In this document: one piece after another, positions 11,555 through 22,659 of the stretch
Layout: the number at the start of each line of letters is the position of its first letter
Position numbering within the stretch: the stretch's first letter is position 1
NCBI GenBank assembly: GCA_019633425.1
Contig: WSUB01000104.1
Span: 1 to 64,000, forward strand
Direction: 5' to 3'
Origin: Tulasnella sp. 424
Taxonomy: Eukaryota; Basidiomycota; Agaricomycetes; Cantharellales; Tulasnellaceae
DNA length: 64,000 nucleotides
The notes under the pieces: generated by a model
What the model was told of the DNA's origin: nothing
Database searches by the model: none
The model's input: the letters and a program-made list of their open reading frames with translations, nothing else
Translations under genes and position numbers: made by a program

Positions 11555-12305
11555 CACCCTTCACTAAATTCCAACTCGTCAGCCTCGTCGCTGCTCTCAG
11601 TTCCTCTGTTGCATATGCCGGTCATGTTGGGGAAGGAGCCATAGCGCTCGATGCTCGTGCCAGCAGTCTCACCTTACCCGATATCTTCACGAATGGGACT
11701 GCACAGGTCAAGGCCATAACCCAGCAGCTTCAGCGTGAGTGCTCATTAAATCCAGGTGCACTTTGAGACATCTTACATTTGACCATCCGTAGGTTTCATT
11801 GTGTTCAATAATACTTTGAACGCTGATCCTTCCTCCGTCGAGGCTTTGTTAACAAAGGTGCAAACAGTAGTCAACAGCACGAGTACTCAAATCAATCAGA
11901 TTGGGAAGCTCCCCTTCGATCAAATATCCGGAGGTTTAACACAAAGCGACATTCAATACGTCTCCACGGATTTCGTCACAGTATGTTTAGCGATACTTTC
12001 GGCGCTGACTGAAATTCACGGTTTTGTGCTTGAATAGGCCGTCGCGCTGTCTGTTGTTGCTCCTCAAAGCATAGCCGCAACTTATCCTGAGATCCAGAAG
12101 AGCATTGACGGAGTCCAGTCAGTGATATTTACGATGCAGACTCCGGACACCGTCGCTTACTGATACCTTCACTTGCAGGGCGTGCATCATCCCTCTCCGT
12201 GGCTGGCTTTGCATCTTCTTCCCTTGGCTCTGCGGTATCTGGCCACCGTTCCTTCTCATTGCTTCTGCCACATTTGCCAAGATTGGTCAAGCGATTACTC
12301 CTTGA
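11548..12305 (+). CDS. Small secreted protein, copy 1 (unknown family)
   Basis: Exons 11548-11734, 11793-11980, 12038-12117 and 12179-12305 join to 193 codons before the stop. A signal peptide (MFSPFTKFQLVSLVAALSSS, then VAYA) is followed by SLTLPDIFTNGTAQV, then IVFNNTLNADPSSV, a heptad-like stretch rich in V, S and Q, and LPFDQISGGLTQSDIQYVST, then VAPQSIAATYPEIQKSIDGV. NGT, NNT and NST are possible N-glycosylation sites. The last exon is unusual: rich in Trp, Cys and Pro (CIIPLRGWLC, then PWLCGIWPPFLLIASATF) and ending KIGQAITP. I do not recognise the family. The identical exon lengths and phases of copies 2 and 3 support the model. The tail could be a membrane segment or a GPI-like signal. 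Confidence 0.75.
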
Positions 12306-12890
12306 TTTGTGAAATAGCATTTTGTCTTTTCTTCCTGGCTGGCGGCTTTCCGACGACATTTGGGAAGACTTCGTCTTGGCTCACTCCCTGAGTGATCGGC
12401 TACACTTGATCTCACACCCAGGCAGCCAATTCTCCAGAAATAATTAGAGACAATCATACTTCGAGCTAAACATGATCTCGAGACTACCAAATCCGTCTCA
12501 GCGTTCCAGAATTCCAGTATAGAACGCGGCGGTATCAGCTGGGATTTACGTACCTTCATGACCGAAACCACTTTTAGCCTCATATTCAAGCCAATTTCCC
12601 GGTGGCTGTAACTCCCTCGGCGCTTTTCAGCAGCCGATCTCATACAATAGAGGCCGAGCTTCTCAACCTAGGCATTGCGTAAGGCGACATACCGACTCGC
12701 TAAAATTGAACAATACAAGGGGTATTTTAGATTACAACATAGGAAAACGACTGATGGGCGAACGGAGAATGGGATCGCTTCTTTGCTACGATAAGATCCC
12801 CTCAATTTCTCTCCAAACTGGTAGTTTCGGTTTTCCCCGGTTACGATTCTGTAAACATAAGTTTCGGGAGGAAAGCTTTAGTACTATTTG
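12306..12890. other. 3' flank of secreted-protein gene 1
   Basis: No gene seen. The sequence is matched by 15383-15958 after copy 2, which shows that it travels with the duplication. It includes a conserved stretch ending in the GAGGAAAGCTT boundary. Confidence 0.45.
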
Positions 12891-12985
12891 TAATCAGCGA
12901 CCCCCCTAGAGGGGGGTCGCTGAGAAACCCCTTCCGATCGGAAGAGGTGCTGATTAACTGAAGGCCTCGGGTGACGCACCCGAGG
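12891..12985. repeat. Cluster of four inverted repeats between the duplication units
   Basis: There is a perfect 13-bp inverted repeat with a TAGA loop at 12894-12923 (arm TCAGCGACCCCCC). The palindrome CTTCCGATCGGAAG is at 12931-12944. An outer pair TAATCAGC / GCTGATTA lies at 12891-12898 and 12949-12956. A 9-bp inverted repeat with a 3-nt loop is at 12965-12985 (CCTCGGGTG / CACCCGAGG). It sits exactly at the junction after unit 1 and is absent after unit 2. It could be a structured RNA, a transposon end or a recombination relic; nothing coding is seen in 12986-13103. Confidence 0.6.
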
Positions 12986-13103
12986 GTAAATTGCCAACGG
13001 GCGTAAGGGCCAATCCCACCCTCGTCGCCTCACACAACGCCAGTTCGCCATCGCCCCGCGAGCCGAGAGCGCCCAAAGTCCCGATTACGTGTCAGGAAAT
13101 TTC

Positions 13104-15958
13104 AAAGCAAATCGTATGTGGTGAAGGGTGAAACGCGTTTACGGTGGGATGCTTCCGATAGCTATTGGAACACGGCACCTCGGCATGAAACTACTTGACC
13201 ACGCGTCACCCACCAACATCCGCTAGCATTTCCTTGGACGAAACCTCAGCCTCTTGTGCCGAACTGGCAGATACATATGTGTTACTATTCACCATCGTCA
13301 TAAGACTGCTTGGGTCCTGAAAGTATCGGAAGAAGCCTCCATGAGCTGGTGGTCTCAGCTTCCGCCCCGTTACTGAAATACAAGCCCGGGACATTCAGGA
13401 AACCCAAATCTCCCCCCTCCCCGCTTGAGCAGGTCGCTATTGAATTGCTTCCCGGCCTGTGGAGACTGTGTCTTCTCAAGTCCGTCCGCTGCGGACATTT
13501 GCAAGCTGAGGATTTCCTCGACACATCCGCAGCACCGAACAAGGATCTACGCGTCAAGGTCATTCAGAAGCACGAGCTCAAATTCCGTAGAGGACTTGAA
13601 TATATTCAAAAGGTGCTCTCCGACGAACTCCCGGCCTAATGCATTGACGTCGGACTCCTTCGTCCCCCCAGACCTTGATCCGGAACAGTTTATTTCCTCG
13701 GTTCCTGACCTATTTGCGTTCAAGTATTGAAATTTCATCTCACGGAGACCTGCTGGATTCAGAATGTTCTCAGAACCACTTTCCAATGTGGGAAAGACCA
13801 ACGATTCTTAAGGTTCAAGCCGTTGCATGGAACTTCGAAGGGTCCATATGGCGTAAGGCCATTTAGAATTGCAAGATGTGGAGCTTCTTCCGATTACCCT
13901 TCGCTATCCGAACTGAGCTCCCCGACGAACCCCCGGCTAATCGCGCTCCGGTTGGACCCTACTACAGTAATCGTACCTGCGCTCTCGATTCGGATAATTT
14001 GCACAATCGACTTATACGGGGTAGATGCTATATCCCGATACAGCTCTCGAGACCTTATTTACTTCTTGAAGCAAGTTGTGGAAGTCATACTATTGACGAC
14101 AAACGGTGACTATCTCGATTCCTCTCCGTGCTCCACGCTCCAGCATTTCAGTCCCAAACGAAGAGTGGCTCCGAGACTATCGGACGGCTTTTCAAACCTA
14201 CTATCCAATGCTTGCGTTTGTGCTAAATTTAGATGTCTATAAAAAGTACATGGTGGTGGAAGAATGGATCGAAGAGGCATTTCCGAGGTGCTCGGCCGCA
14301 ACACTTCGTCCGATGATTGCCCGAACCCGTAAATGCTTCGCACGCCTGATCGGACCCGCCCATGTTTGGCTCTTACCTTTCTCCGACCAGCGTCTGATCC
14401 TGTGTAATTCTTTTCCGAACTGGGAAAATACTACACCTCACGCCAAGCTAGGACTTACCTTGCCATGCTCGGCCGTGGCCCTTTCTGGACGCCTGAGCCC
14501 AAATGACTGGTCCCTCATTCACTCACCACCATCCACCTATGCTATAAATATGGTTCCCTTTCAACTGAGCTTTCAGCAATTCCTCATCCACTTCACTGCT
14601 CATCACTCCCATCGCATCTATCACCATGTTCTCACCCTTCACTAAATTCCAACTCGTCAGCCTCGTCGCCGTTCTCAGTTCATCCGTTGCATATGCTGGT
14701 CAGATTGGGAAAGGAGCCATAGCGCTCGATGCTCGTGCCAGCAGTCTCACTTTGCCCGACATCTTCAAAAATGGCACTGCACAAATCACCGCGATCACCG
14801 AGGAACTTCAGAGTGAGTCTTCATTAAATCTAGATGCCCTTTGAAACACTCACATTTGACCATCGGTAGGTGTAATTGTGTTCAATAATACTTTGAACGC
14901 TGACCCTTCCTACGTCGGGGCTTTGTTGACAAAGGTGGAAACCGTGGTCAACAGCACGAGTGATCAATTCAGCCAAATTGGGAAGCTCCCCTTCGATCAA
15001 ATATCAGGAGGCCTAACAGAAAGCGACATTCAATACATCACGACGGACTTCTTCACAGTATGTTTGGCGATACTTTCGGTTAGGACTGAAATTCACGGCT
15101 TCGTGCTTGCATAGGCCGTCGCGCTGTCTGTTGTTGCTCCTCAAAGCATAGCAGCAGCTTATCCTGAGATCCAGCAGAGCATTGATGGAGTCCAGTCAGT
15201 AATATTTACGAAGCATACTCCGGACACCGTCGCTTACTGTGACCTTCACTTGCAGGGCGTGCCTCTTGCCTCTCCGCGACTGGATTTGCTGGCTCTGCCC
15301 TTGGCTCTGCTGGATCTTGAGTCCGTGGCTCCTCGTTTCCTCTGCCACATTTACCAAGATTGGTCAAGCTATTGCTTCTTGATTTGTGAAATAGCCATTC
15401 TGTTTGTTCCCTGCCTGGCCGTTTTCCGAGGACGCTTTGGAACATTTCGTCTCGGCCCACGCCCTGAGTGAGCGGCTGCACTTGATCTCACACCCAAACA
15501 CCCAGCTCTCCAAAGATGCATTAAATAGAGACAAGCATACTTTGAGCTAAATGTGATCTCGGGACTATCAAATCCGTCTCAGCGTTCCAGACTTTCAGTA
15601 CCGAACGAGGCAGGATCAGCTGGGATCCACGTACCTTCATTACCGAAACTACTCTCAGCGTCATATTCAAGTTGGTTGCTTTGCGGCTATAGCTTGCACA
15701 GTGCTTTCCAGCAGCCGCTCGCATGGACTAGAGGTCGAGCTTCTCAACCTTGCGTGAGGCGACAAGTCGACTCGCTAGAATTAAACTATACAAGGGGTAT
15801 TTTATATTACAACATAGAAAAAAGATTGGTTATCGAACGGTGGATGGGATCGCTTCTTTGCTACGATCACATCCCCTCAGTTTCCTTCCAAGTCGGTCGT
15901 TTCGGTTTTCCCCGATTACGATTCCGTAAACATGAGTTTCTGGAGGAAAGCTTCAGTA
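13104..15958 (+). repeat. Tandem duplication, unit 2 (contains secreted-protein gene 2)
   Basis: Second copy of the 9812-12885 unit, beginning CAAAGCAAATCGTATG and ending at the GGAAAGCTTCAGTAAT boundary. Just beyond, the last exon of the minus-strand gene at 15977-17330 begins, so the duplication boundary may have cut that gene's 3' end. The leader at 13104-14542 has only frame-shifted open frames compared with unit 1. Confidence 0.75.
14626..15382 (+). CDS. Small secreted protein, copy 2
   Basis: Exons 14626-14812, 14870-15057, 15115-15194 and 15256-15382 have the same lengths as copy 1 (187, 188, 80 and 127 nt) and give 193 residues. It differs from copy 1 at scattered positions (AGQIGKGAIALDARASS, then FKNGTAQITAITEELQS). 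The last exon is even richer in Trp and Cys (CLLPLRDWICWLCPWLC, then WILSPWLLVSSATFTKIG) and ends AIAS. All splice sites are GT..AG. The TATA box is at 14543-14550. Keeping the frame through four exons despite many substitutions suggests selection on the protein. Confidence 0.78.
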
Positions 15959-15976
15959 ATCGCCAAGGATTTTCAT

Positions 15977-17330
15977 TTAGTTACGAACAACCCTTACTGC
16001 AAGTGTATATCCCTCTCCAACCCATGACACGAAAGAATCGAAGGAACTCACGACATACAGCCGTAAGGAGTCATCCCCGACGTAAACGACTACGTCGAGG
16101 CTTCGACGTCGTGTTCCAATAGCTAAGTGAGCGATAAGCAAGCAATTGAGACATAAAGACGGCAGGGTGAAAATGAATTCACTTACGTCCCGGTTCTTGA
16201 GGAAGCAGCTGTCCATCGTAGGCTACCTTCCATAACGGGCCCCAAATGTCACCGTGCCATGGTGAAGAAGTCCGCGTCGGGGACCATGCATATTTGGCAC
16301 TCACAGCCGTGATTTGAGCCGAACTAGAGTTATATGGGTAGATGTCGCCTACACTAACGATAACCGAACACTCACTCTGAGCTGGAGCTTCTGAGGTCAG
16401 GGTTCCTCGATGACCAAGTCAATCCAAGACACGAGTAGGCCGCATCTGAGTTCTGGGATAGCATCTATTAGTGCTTGAAAGTAACTGAACCATCGCCAAC
16501 ACTCACATTCAGGTAAATATCTCCCGTTTTCGGGAAGTACCTGACACGTAAGGCCATCGACTTGCTGAGCATGGCAACTTTAAAACAGCCGTTGTCTAAC
16601 GTTTTCGAAACGAAGGCGCTCCCCGATGGCCAACCGGGGACTACAACTTCAATTCTGCCTGTTCTCATTCCCACCGCTTGTTCCCCTGTGGGAGCAACAT
16701 TCTGAGTTTTAGGAGGGAGTGCCGGTATAGGTCCAACGTGCGGCGGGATGGTAATGGACTGAGTTGGTGGTGCAGCTGCTGCGTTATAGGAAGCAGATGG
16801 ATTCGCAATGGCGCCGACACTCGACGGTACTGTGGCGGAAGCTGGTGGTGTGGCAGATACGTTCTGTGAAGATAGCCAGGCAGGTGGAGCAGCCGCTGGA
16901 GTTGGAATTGTTCTAGCAATGGCATGTGTCAGATTAATGGGTCAAGGTAAAGGTATTCGTGGCTCATTCTTACGTGTTCAGAGTTCCTCCTCCGGTCCCG
17001 GCTGCGGCTGGGTATCGGTTAAGGAGTGCATGGCGTAGGAATCTCCAGTCCGCCTGAACGGTACCTGGTAAGCCCTCGTACCATCTTAATGCACCCCCTT
17101 TAAAGCAGGTTGAAGCGAATTGCGCAGTCCACTGGTTGTCGTTTTGTTTGCCCCTGTCAAAAGCATACTTGCGGACGGCTTGAACGAAATCTTCGGCCTC
17201 CTTTCCAGATCCCGAGTCACCGGAAAACGCAATATCAATCGAAGGCTCTGAAATAGAACATTAGCTAGGTTTCTATGACGATCACAGGCGAAAACGTACT
17301 TGAAGAGAAGAATGCTGAGAGCCGTTTCAT
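15977..17330 (-). CDS. Single-Gag-like protein with Pro/Ala-rich linker (intact copy J)
   Basis: On the minus strand six exons, 17300-17330, 16974-17247, 16507-16912, 16376-16452, 16187-16323 and 15977-16122, join to 357 codons (356 residues and a stop). Residues about 11-95 form a Gag-like domain: SIDIAFSGDSGSGKEAEDF, DRGKQNDNQWTAQFAS, GGALRWYEGLPGTVQADW and RHALLNRYP. A Pro/Ala/Ser-rich linker of about 65 residues follows. Then comes a beta-looking segment with RIEVVVPGWPSGSAF and LRVRYFPKTGDIYLN, and a C-terminal part with SPWHGDIWGPLWKV and LDVVVYVGDDSLRLYVVSSF. I do not recognise the C-terminal half. The 52-nt intron between exons 4 and 5 was chosen by alignment with the broken copy next to it (DSAQI against DCAQL). 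The true 3' end may be truncated, because the secreted-protein duplication ends at 15958. No protease or polymerase domain is present. Confidence 0.6.
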
Positions 17331-17428
17331 TTTTGTTGAAAAACTGATGGTTGAAGTTTCTCCCTAACCAACCTTAATCCAATAGCGAGTAAAAGGGAAT
17401 GCGGCTCCGCATATATCCCTTGGTGGAG

Positions 17429-19105
17429 TCACCGAGATTCGAATGTGCAAGAGACAACGGGGCGCGGCGTGCCGGTTGTTGCATGGTGGTGGCTGTGCAT
17501 TGGCTGACGTCTTCTATACGGAGTTAAGCGGTCCGAGAACGTTGCGAAGTGATCATGAATGACATGAATGATGGCCAGATCTTTGGGAATTTTCCTGGGA
17601 CGTGTCCGGCTCCGGTTATCTGCGCGGAGCATCCTCTGGATGAAGATGCGTGTTTCATGGAGTTCGTTGATAAAGCGAGGCGAAGAGAAGCCTGAGGCAA
17701 CGAGAGTAGATGGCGGTTAGACGTCCTCAAACCATAGTATCTAGAATATCAAGAAGGGTTAATATTTTCGAGTAAGAACGAGAGGAAGGAAGTGAGCTTA
17801 CTGCCTCCTTGTGGCCATCTCCTACCGAGGACGCGAATTCGTCAAACGAGCTCACGATGTAAAGCCGCATTGATCCATCACCACATTGAAAGCTACCCCG
17901 AGAGGACCCGATGGGTCGAATGGTACTATTATGATATTGATATGAGATACATCCCACAATCCGGAGGCTTCACGTACCTTGGGGCTCACAGCTAGGGGCT
18001 AGTACTCCTTTCCTCCCAACTTGCCCGACGGACTCCCATGTGTCACCGTACCATGATGACGAAGTAGGAATATCTTCGTTCTGTATTAAGTGTCCACCCA
18101 CGTCCGCGAGCTGTGCACAGCTAATATCTACCATTAGAGACTTTTAGCGAATAGATGAGACAAACCCCTTACTCTGAACTCGACTTGTTTAGATCGGGCG
18201 TCTTGCTTGACCACGTCAGTCCAAGCGACGAGAATTTAGAGTCGCAATTCTGGAGCGTATTTCCTTATCAGCGAGTAACAAGGCCCATGTGATAAGTACT
18301 CACTTCTAATATTGCGTCGCCGTTGTTCCGATGGTATTAAACTCGTAGGGCAGGCGCTTTCCCCGCGGAGACAATAAAGCAACCAGGGTGAAGTCCTTTG
18401 GATACGAAAATATTTGAGGACGCCACCCTAGAACAGAGACTTCAGTTTTTCCCCTTCTCCCTCCGACAGGTGGAGGAGTGCGAGTGTCCCCAGTGGGTCG
18501 GATGACATTCGGAAGAGGAAACGCCTGCTGAGGAGGCATGGGATGTGGCTGTATATCGACTGTTGAATTGGCTTCATTGAATCTTTGTCGACGTTCTGGA
18601 AACGGTTTCCCAGGCGTGAAGCTGCGGGAGGACTCGAGTTTAAAAGACGTCCTGCAATGGATGAAGCTGTTGCTGGAATTAGGAAGGCCCAATCAAAGAA
18701 AGGTGAATCAATGAATCCAAGACGCATAGTAGCTTGGTATATCTTACCACTCTCGTATGGCTTCCGCAGGTGCGTAAGTGGCTGTCAACGCTTCACGTAG
18801 GTGTCTCCAGTCGTTTTAGGTAACCTCAGGCAACGCTTCATACCACCTTAACGCACCGCCGCGGAGACAGATCGACGCGAATTGGGCAGTTCATAGGTTG
18901 TCGCCATGCTTCCCTTTCAAAGAGGAATATTTTTGAACAGCGGTGATAAAGGAGTCAACATCCGGATCTTCACGGGGATCCGGGCTTCCAGCAAAAGCGA
19001 TGGATTCGGAACGCTCTGTAGAGTAAAAATACTCGCTAATGTACCTGGAGAAACGAGACGCAGAAGGGCAAACTTACTAGCAAAGAATAGAGAGTGCGGT
19101 TTCAT
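17429..19105 (-). pseudogene. Single-Gag-like gene, broken copy K
   Basis: This is a paralogue of the gene at 15977-17330, in tandem and in the same orientation. Exon 1 is 19078-19105 (MKPHSLFFA) and exon 2 is 18748-19015 (SIAFAGSPDPREDPDVDSF, GGALRWYEALPEV). Exon 2 has in-frame TGA and TAA stops where the sibling has Trp and Gln-region codons. The linker exon from 18651 is open (KTEVSVLGWRPQIF) but runs into TAG at its end. Later exons are recognisable (DCAQLADVGG, WYGDTWESV, GDGSMRLYIVSSFDEFASSV). A final open segment at about 17429-17700 (including FINELHETRIFIQRM and DLAIIHVIHDHF) may be the last exon, lost from the sibling. Its frame relative to the previous exon is unresolved. Confidence 0.6.
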
Positions 19106-20918
19106 ATGAGGTCTGCTCCGCGGGAATTTTCGACCCGACTTCAAAGGTAAAAGATGAAGTTGGGTTTCGGAAGGCAATCAAAAGTCCGCCATAGGACTGA
19201 AGTGCGGCTTTGCACATCCGGGAGAATTGACATCATGTCGTTGCCGTCTCCGAGTCCCTTGGCTGGAGTTGAATACGGAGATAAACGGACTTAAACAGGC
19301 TAAACAGTTCCATTCCCCATCTCCAACGCAATCGTTGAGCTATGGTCTATGCACGATTTTGACGCAGCTCAGAGGATTACTGGCTCTTTCTACCAATCAC
19401 CTGTAACGAAGTCGGTTACGAGCCAGGTCAAACTTGAGATAGAGCGGTTAAGGCACGTGGCGGCGAGCGGAGTTTCAGACGTTCCGGCGCGGCACCCCGA
19501 CATGGAGCACACGACCACATTCCCTCGCCCTGACTCTTCCTTCTAATACCACCACGGGCGGTCCCTTACACCGAACTTCCATCCTGGCCATATACTACGT
19601 TGGGCAAGTTGTTCTACCGCTACCCACGGACCACCGTCTCGGACGACGTATAGGATAGGTTAACGCCAATAGCATGCGCTTAAGCTGACCACGACTTCCT
19701 CCCCACCGCATAGACTCTGAGTCTGGGGTATTCGGAGACGCCAAATCTCATGCCTTCTGAACGGGGCGCTATTCAATTGCCTCAGCACCTGTGGAGAGCG
19801 TGCGGCTTCTCCTAGTCCGACCGCTACGGGTTCCTCAAAGCCTGGGAGTTCTGGATCTACAGCACCGAACAAGGGCTCATCCCTCAAGGCCATTTAGAGT
19901 TGCCATCTCTTTTGCCTTTCTTGGAAGCCGGCCATATGTGTGATTGGGGGTCTCCGACGAACTCGCTGGCCCATAGCGCCTCTGGCCTACTCCTTTCACC
20001 TTCTCAAGATCTCGAATTGGACCCCCCCATTCTCACTGCTTACAACACAGCCTCGTGTCTCGAAATTAAGAACATATCTGAGTGAGCAGCTGCCAGATAC
20101 TATTGCGTCTATGACCACGTTCCGGCTGTTCATGTCGTGGACCCTTCGCAGGGTTTCGGGGCCGTGGAATGGATGTTCGAACAACAAAGTAAGAATAAAA
20201 TAAAGTTCATGGCGTAAGGCGGTTTAGGACTGCGAGAGGTTGAGCTTCTCTCGATTCCACGTCGCTATCCGAACTGAGCTCTCCGACGAACACCCGCCCG
20301 ACTGCGTTCCGGTCGGACTCCACTCGTTGTACCTGAGGCCCTCGACCCGGATAATTTGCCTTGTCGGCTCGTAGGGTGCGGGCCCTGGACACTAATGCAT
20401 GGCTCGGGTCTGTACTTTCCTTTCTCAGCACGTCCTCGAAGCCGTGGAGAAGTTCTTCATTCCTACCACCACTCTAATGTTCGCGTGCCCGACACTTGGC
20501 GCTTGAGAGGGGGAGCGCTCCGAGAAGATCGGACGACACTCCGGAGAGGAAATTCACCACTCACTCTCCGTGCTGCGTCTCGAAGTCCATGCGGAAGCCC
20601 TTCATTGCGGAAGAACGGGGAGAAGCGTTGTTTCTGACCCCTTCGGCCAGAGCCCCACCGTCCGACGATTGCCCGAACCCAACAATCCCTTCGCACGCCT
20701 CAATCGGGTCCCCATTCTCCGTTTTGTGCTCTTAATATTCTCTATCAGGAAGATTATGCTGGCTTTCGAGGTCTGTTGCACACGCCTGTCCAGCCTATTT
20801 CCTACCTAGGTAAGTCTTGGCTCTCTTGGCATGCTTGGCTGCGGCCCCTTCTCCCTCTTCTGTCCGTCTTAGCTCAGACAAAGTTCATGAACTCATTCGC
20901 TACTGTCAAACCAGCGGT
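19106..20918. other. Diverged third leader, no intact gene
   Basis: Parts of the leaders of duplication units 1 and 2 recur here in degraded order. Examples are a counterpart of GCACCGAACAAGG near 19863, the AAGGCCATTTAGA element near 19888 and a related element near 20214. It precedes secreted-protein copy 3. No open frame shows a domain or consistent splicing. Confidence 0.45.
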
Positions 20919-20999
20919 ATAAATGGGGGTCCATTTCGACAGAACTAACTGGCATTCCCAATCACTTCATTCCTCATCACTCGCGTCGCATCCATCTCC

Positions 21000-21785
21000 A
21001 TGTTCTCATCATACAAAAAAATCCAGGTCTTCGCCCTTCTCGCTGTCCTCAACTCGTCCGTCGCATACGGCGGTCAAGTTGGGGAGGGAGCTTCACCGTT
21101 CGAGGCTCGGGCCAGTACTCTCACCTTACCCGACATCTTCAAAAACGGAACTGCACAAGTCATTTCGCTAGGGCAAAAGCTTCGCAGTGAGTTGACACAA
21201 TACCTAACAGACGGCTTTCGTAACTGACAACTCCCTTCTGAACATCTCATCTGCAGATGTCATCGTATTCAATAACACCCTGAAGGCGGAACCTGCCTAC
21301 GTCCAGTCGGTGCTGACGCAGGTCAACGCGGTGATCGACAACACTGCGGCCCAAATCAACCAAATTGGGAAGCTGCCCTTCGACCAGATTTCCGAAGGAC
21401 TCAGCGAGAGCGACATTCAATACATTTCAACGGACTTCCTTAATGTGGGTTTGGTTTTTTTCTTTGGATCTGCAGCTTCCTGATTATTCACGCTTTCACG
21501 GTTACCCAATACGTAGGCGGTTGCGGTCTCTGTTACCGCTCCTCAAAGTATAGCTGCAGCTTACCCTGAGATCCAGAAGGGCATTGATACGATCACGTAC
21601 GTCGTTTCTTATCCAAGCAAATCGTATACTCTGTCGCTCAACTTCAAACATCGTGTACCAGAACGAGCATTTGCCCTCGTAATTGGCTTTGCATCATCTA
21701 CCCTTGGTTGTGCTGGGTGTGGTTGCCATGGGTTCTCTTTGCTTCCGCCACATTCAACAAGATAGGCCTACAGCTTGCTCAGTGA
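21000..21785 (+). CDS. Small secreted protein, copy 3
   Basis: Exons 21000-21186, 21257-21444, 21517-21596 and 21662-21785 (187, 188, 80 and 124 nt) give 192 residues. This is the most diverged copy. It has a signal peptide MFSSYKKIQVFALLAVLNSS, and keeps TLTLPDIFKNGTAQV, NQIGKLPFDQISEGLSESD and VTAPQSIAAAYPEIQKGI. The last exon keeps the Trp/Cys-rich tail (NWLCIIYPWLCWVWLPWVLF, then ASATFNKIG). The introns differ strongly from those of copies 1 and 2 while coding exons keep length and phase, which is good evidence for a real protein family. The TATA box is at 20919-20925. Confidence 0.8.
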
Positions 21786-22533
21786 AAATATGTATTTCTC
21801 TCTATTGCATCGCTGGGGTGTCCCTTTGGACACTTGAGTGGTATTTTCATTGGTTTGAATGTTGATTTCCACTTCGCGCTTGATATCACGATCCTACATC
21901 GACAGTCAACCCACCAGCAATTCTTGCTTATAGCCGAGCTTGGGATCGCGCTGATCCAACTTCATGATGCCAAAGTCAGGTACATGGCTGATTTGGGCTG
22001 AGCAACGACCTCGCTGAGCTTTGAGTTGAAACGCGTCAAAAATGTCGACGGAACGATCTTGGGTTAAGTGAGAGCACTGGCCCGAGCCTCGAGTAACGAA
22101 GCTCCCTTTCTGATGTATCTGATATATGCGATGGAGGAGATCACAACATCTAACGGTATGAAAAGCTGGGTCTGGTGTATGAGGAGTGATTTTACGCAGT
22201 GACATTTCGGATCACATTTCCACTCCACCCAGTCTCTTTTCGGTTACACGGCAGTCATGTAGTTCAGAATGTTATGGATTCACGGGACATAATACATAGT
22301 TACTGTAACGTATCCCATGGATCGTAGCATAATAAGAAAGTCGACAAGGCCGGAAGGCAGGTGTGGTGACATGTGAACGAAGAGCGAAAGGGTTCAAGCA
22401 GGATAGGCTCGAGAGTGGATCCAATACTTTGAATGATTGGAGGATAGACTAGAATTGGTCTATCTGACCACTGCAACACACATCCACGGTCAATATTGCA
22501 ACTCGAGGGGATGCAGGACCTTTGGACGAACCT
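21786..22533. other. Intergenic, left edge of the pheromone array
   Basis: No gene seen. From about 22441 rightwards the sequence is the inverted partner of the region ending near 59955 on the right side; left of that the similarity stops. Confidence 0.5.
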
Positions 22534-22659
22534 TTAGGCGATGGTGCAGTAGCCGTTACCTCCGCCGGATCCACCCTCCTGGTCGACGATGACGACTTCC
22601 TCGGGCTTAGAGGTGGCCGAAGCGGAGGCGAAGGAAGTGAAGAAGGAGTAGGAGTCCAT
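22534..22659 (-). CDS. Pheromone-like precursor 1 (class I, CTIA)
   Basis: A 41-residue peptide starting MDSYSFFTSFASAS and ending EGGSGGGNGYCTIA. The terminal C-T-I-A is a CaaX box. In basidiomycete mating pheromones this box directs farnesylation of the Cys, removal of the last three residues and carboxymethylation before export. The small size, acidic middle (KPEEVVIVDQ) and Gly-rich tail fit that family, but the Glu-Arg or Glu-His cleavage pair of many agaricomycete precursors is missing. TATATAA is at 22766-22772 and AGAAAGGGA at 22848-22856. This is the outermost gene of the left arm and the mirror partner of 59706-59831. The two share the longer spacing (188-189 nt) between AGAAAGGGA and the start. 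Confidence 0.8.
   Translation of the reverse strand: MDSYSFFTSFASASATSKPEEVVIVDQEGGSGGGNGYCTIA

Larger units (their letters stand above)
9812..12885 (+). repeat. Tandem duplication, unit 1 (contains secreted-protein gene 1)
   Basis: This segment recurs at 13104-15958. It runs from CAAAGCAAATCGTATGTGGT through the leader, the four-exon secreted-protein gene and its 3' flank, to the GAGGAAAGCTT boundary. Small indels between the units show that the duplication is not new. The leader part (9812-11287) contains an open frame at 10141-10443 whose counterpart in unit 2 (13310-13639) is shifted in frame and start. I see no conserved domain there and treat it as a decayed or non-coding leader. Confidence 0.75.
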
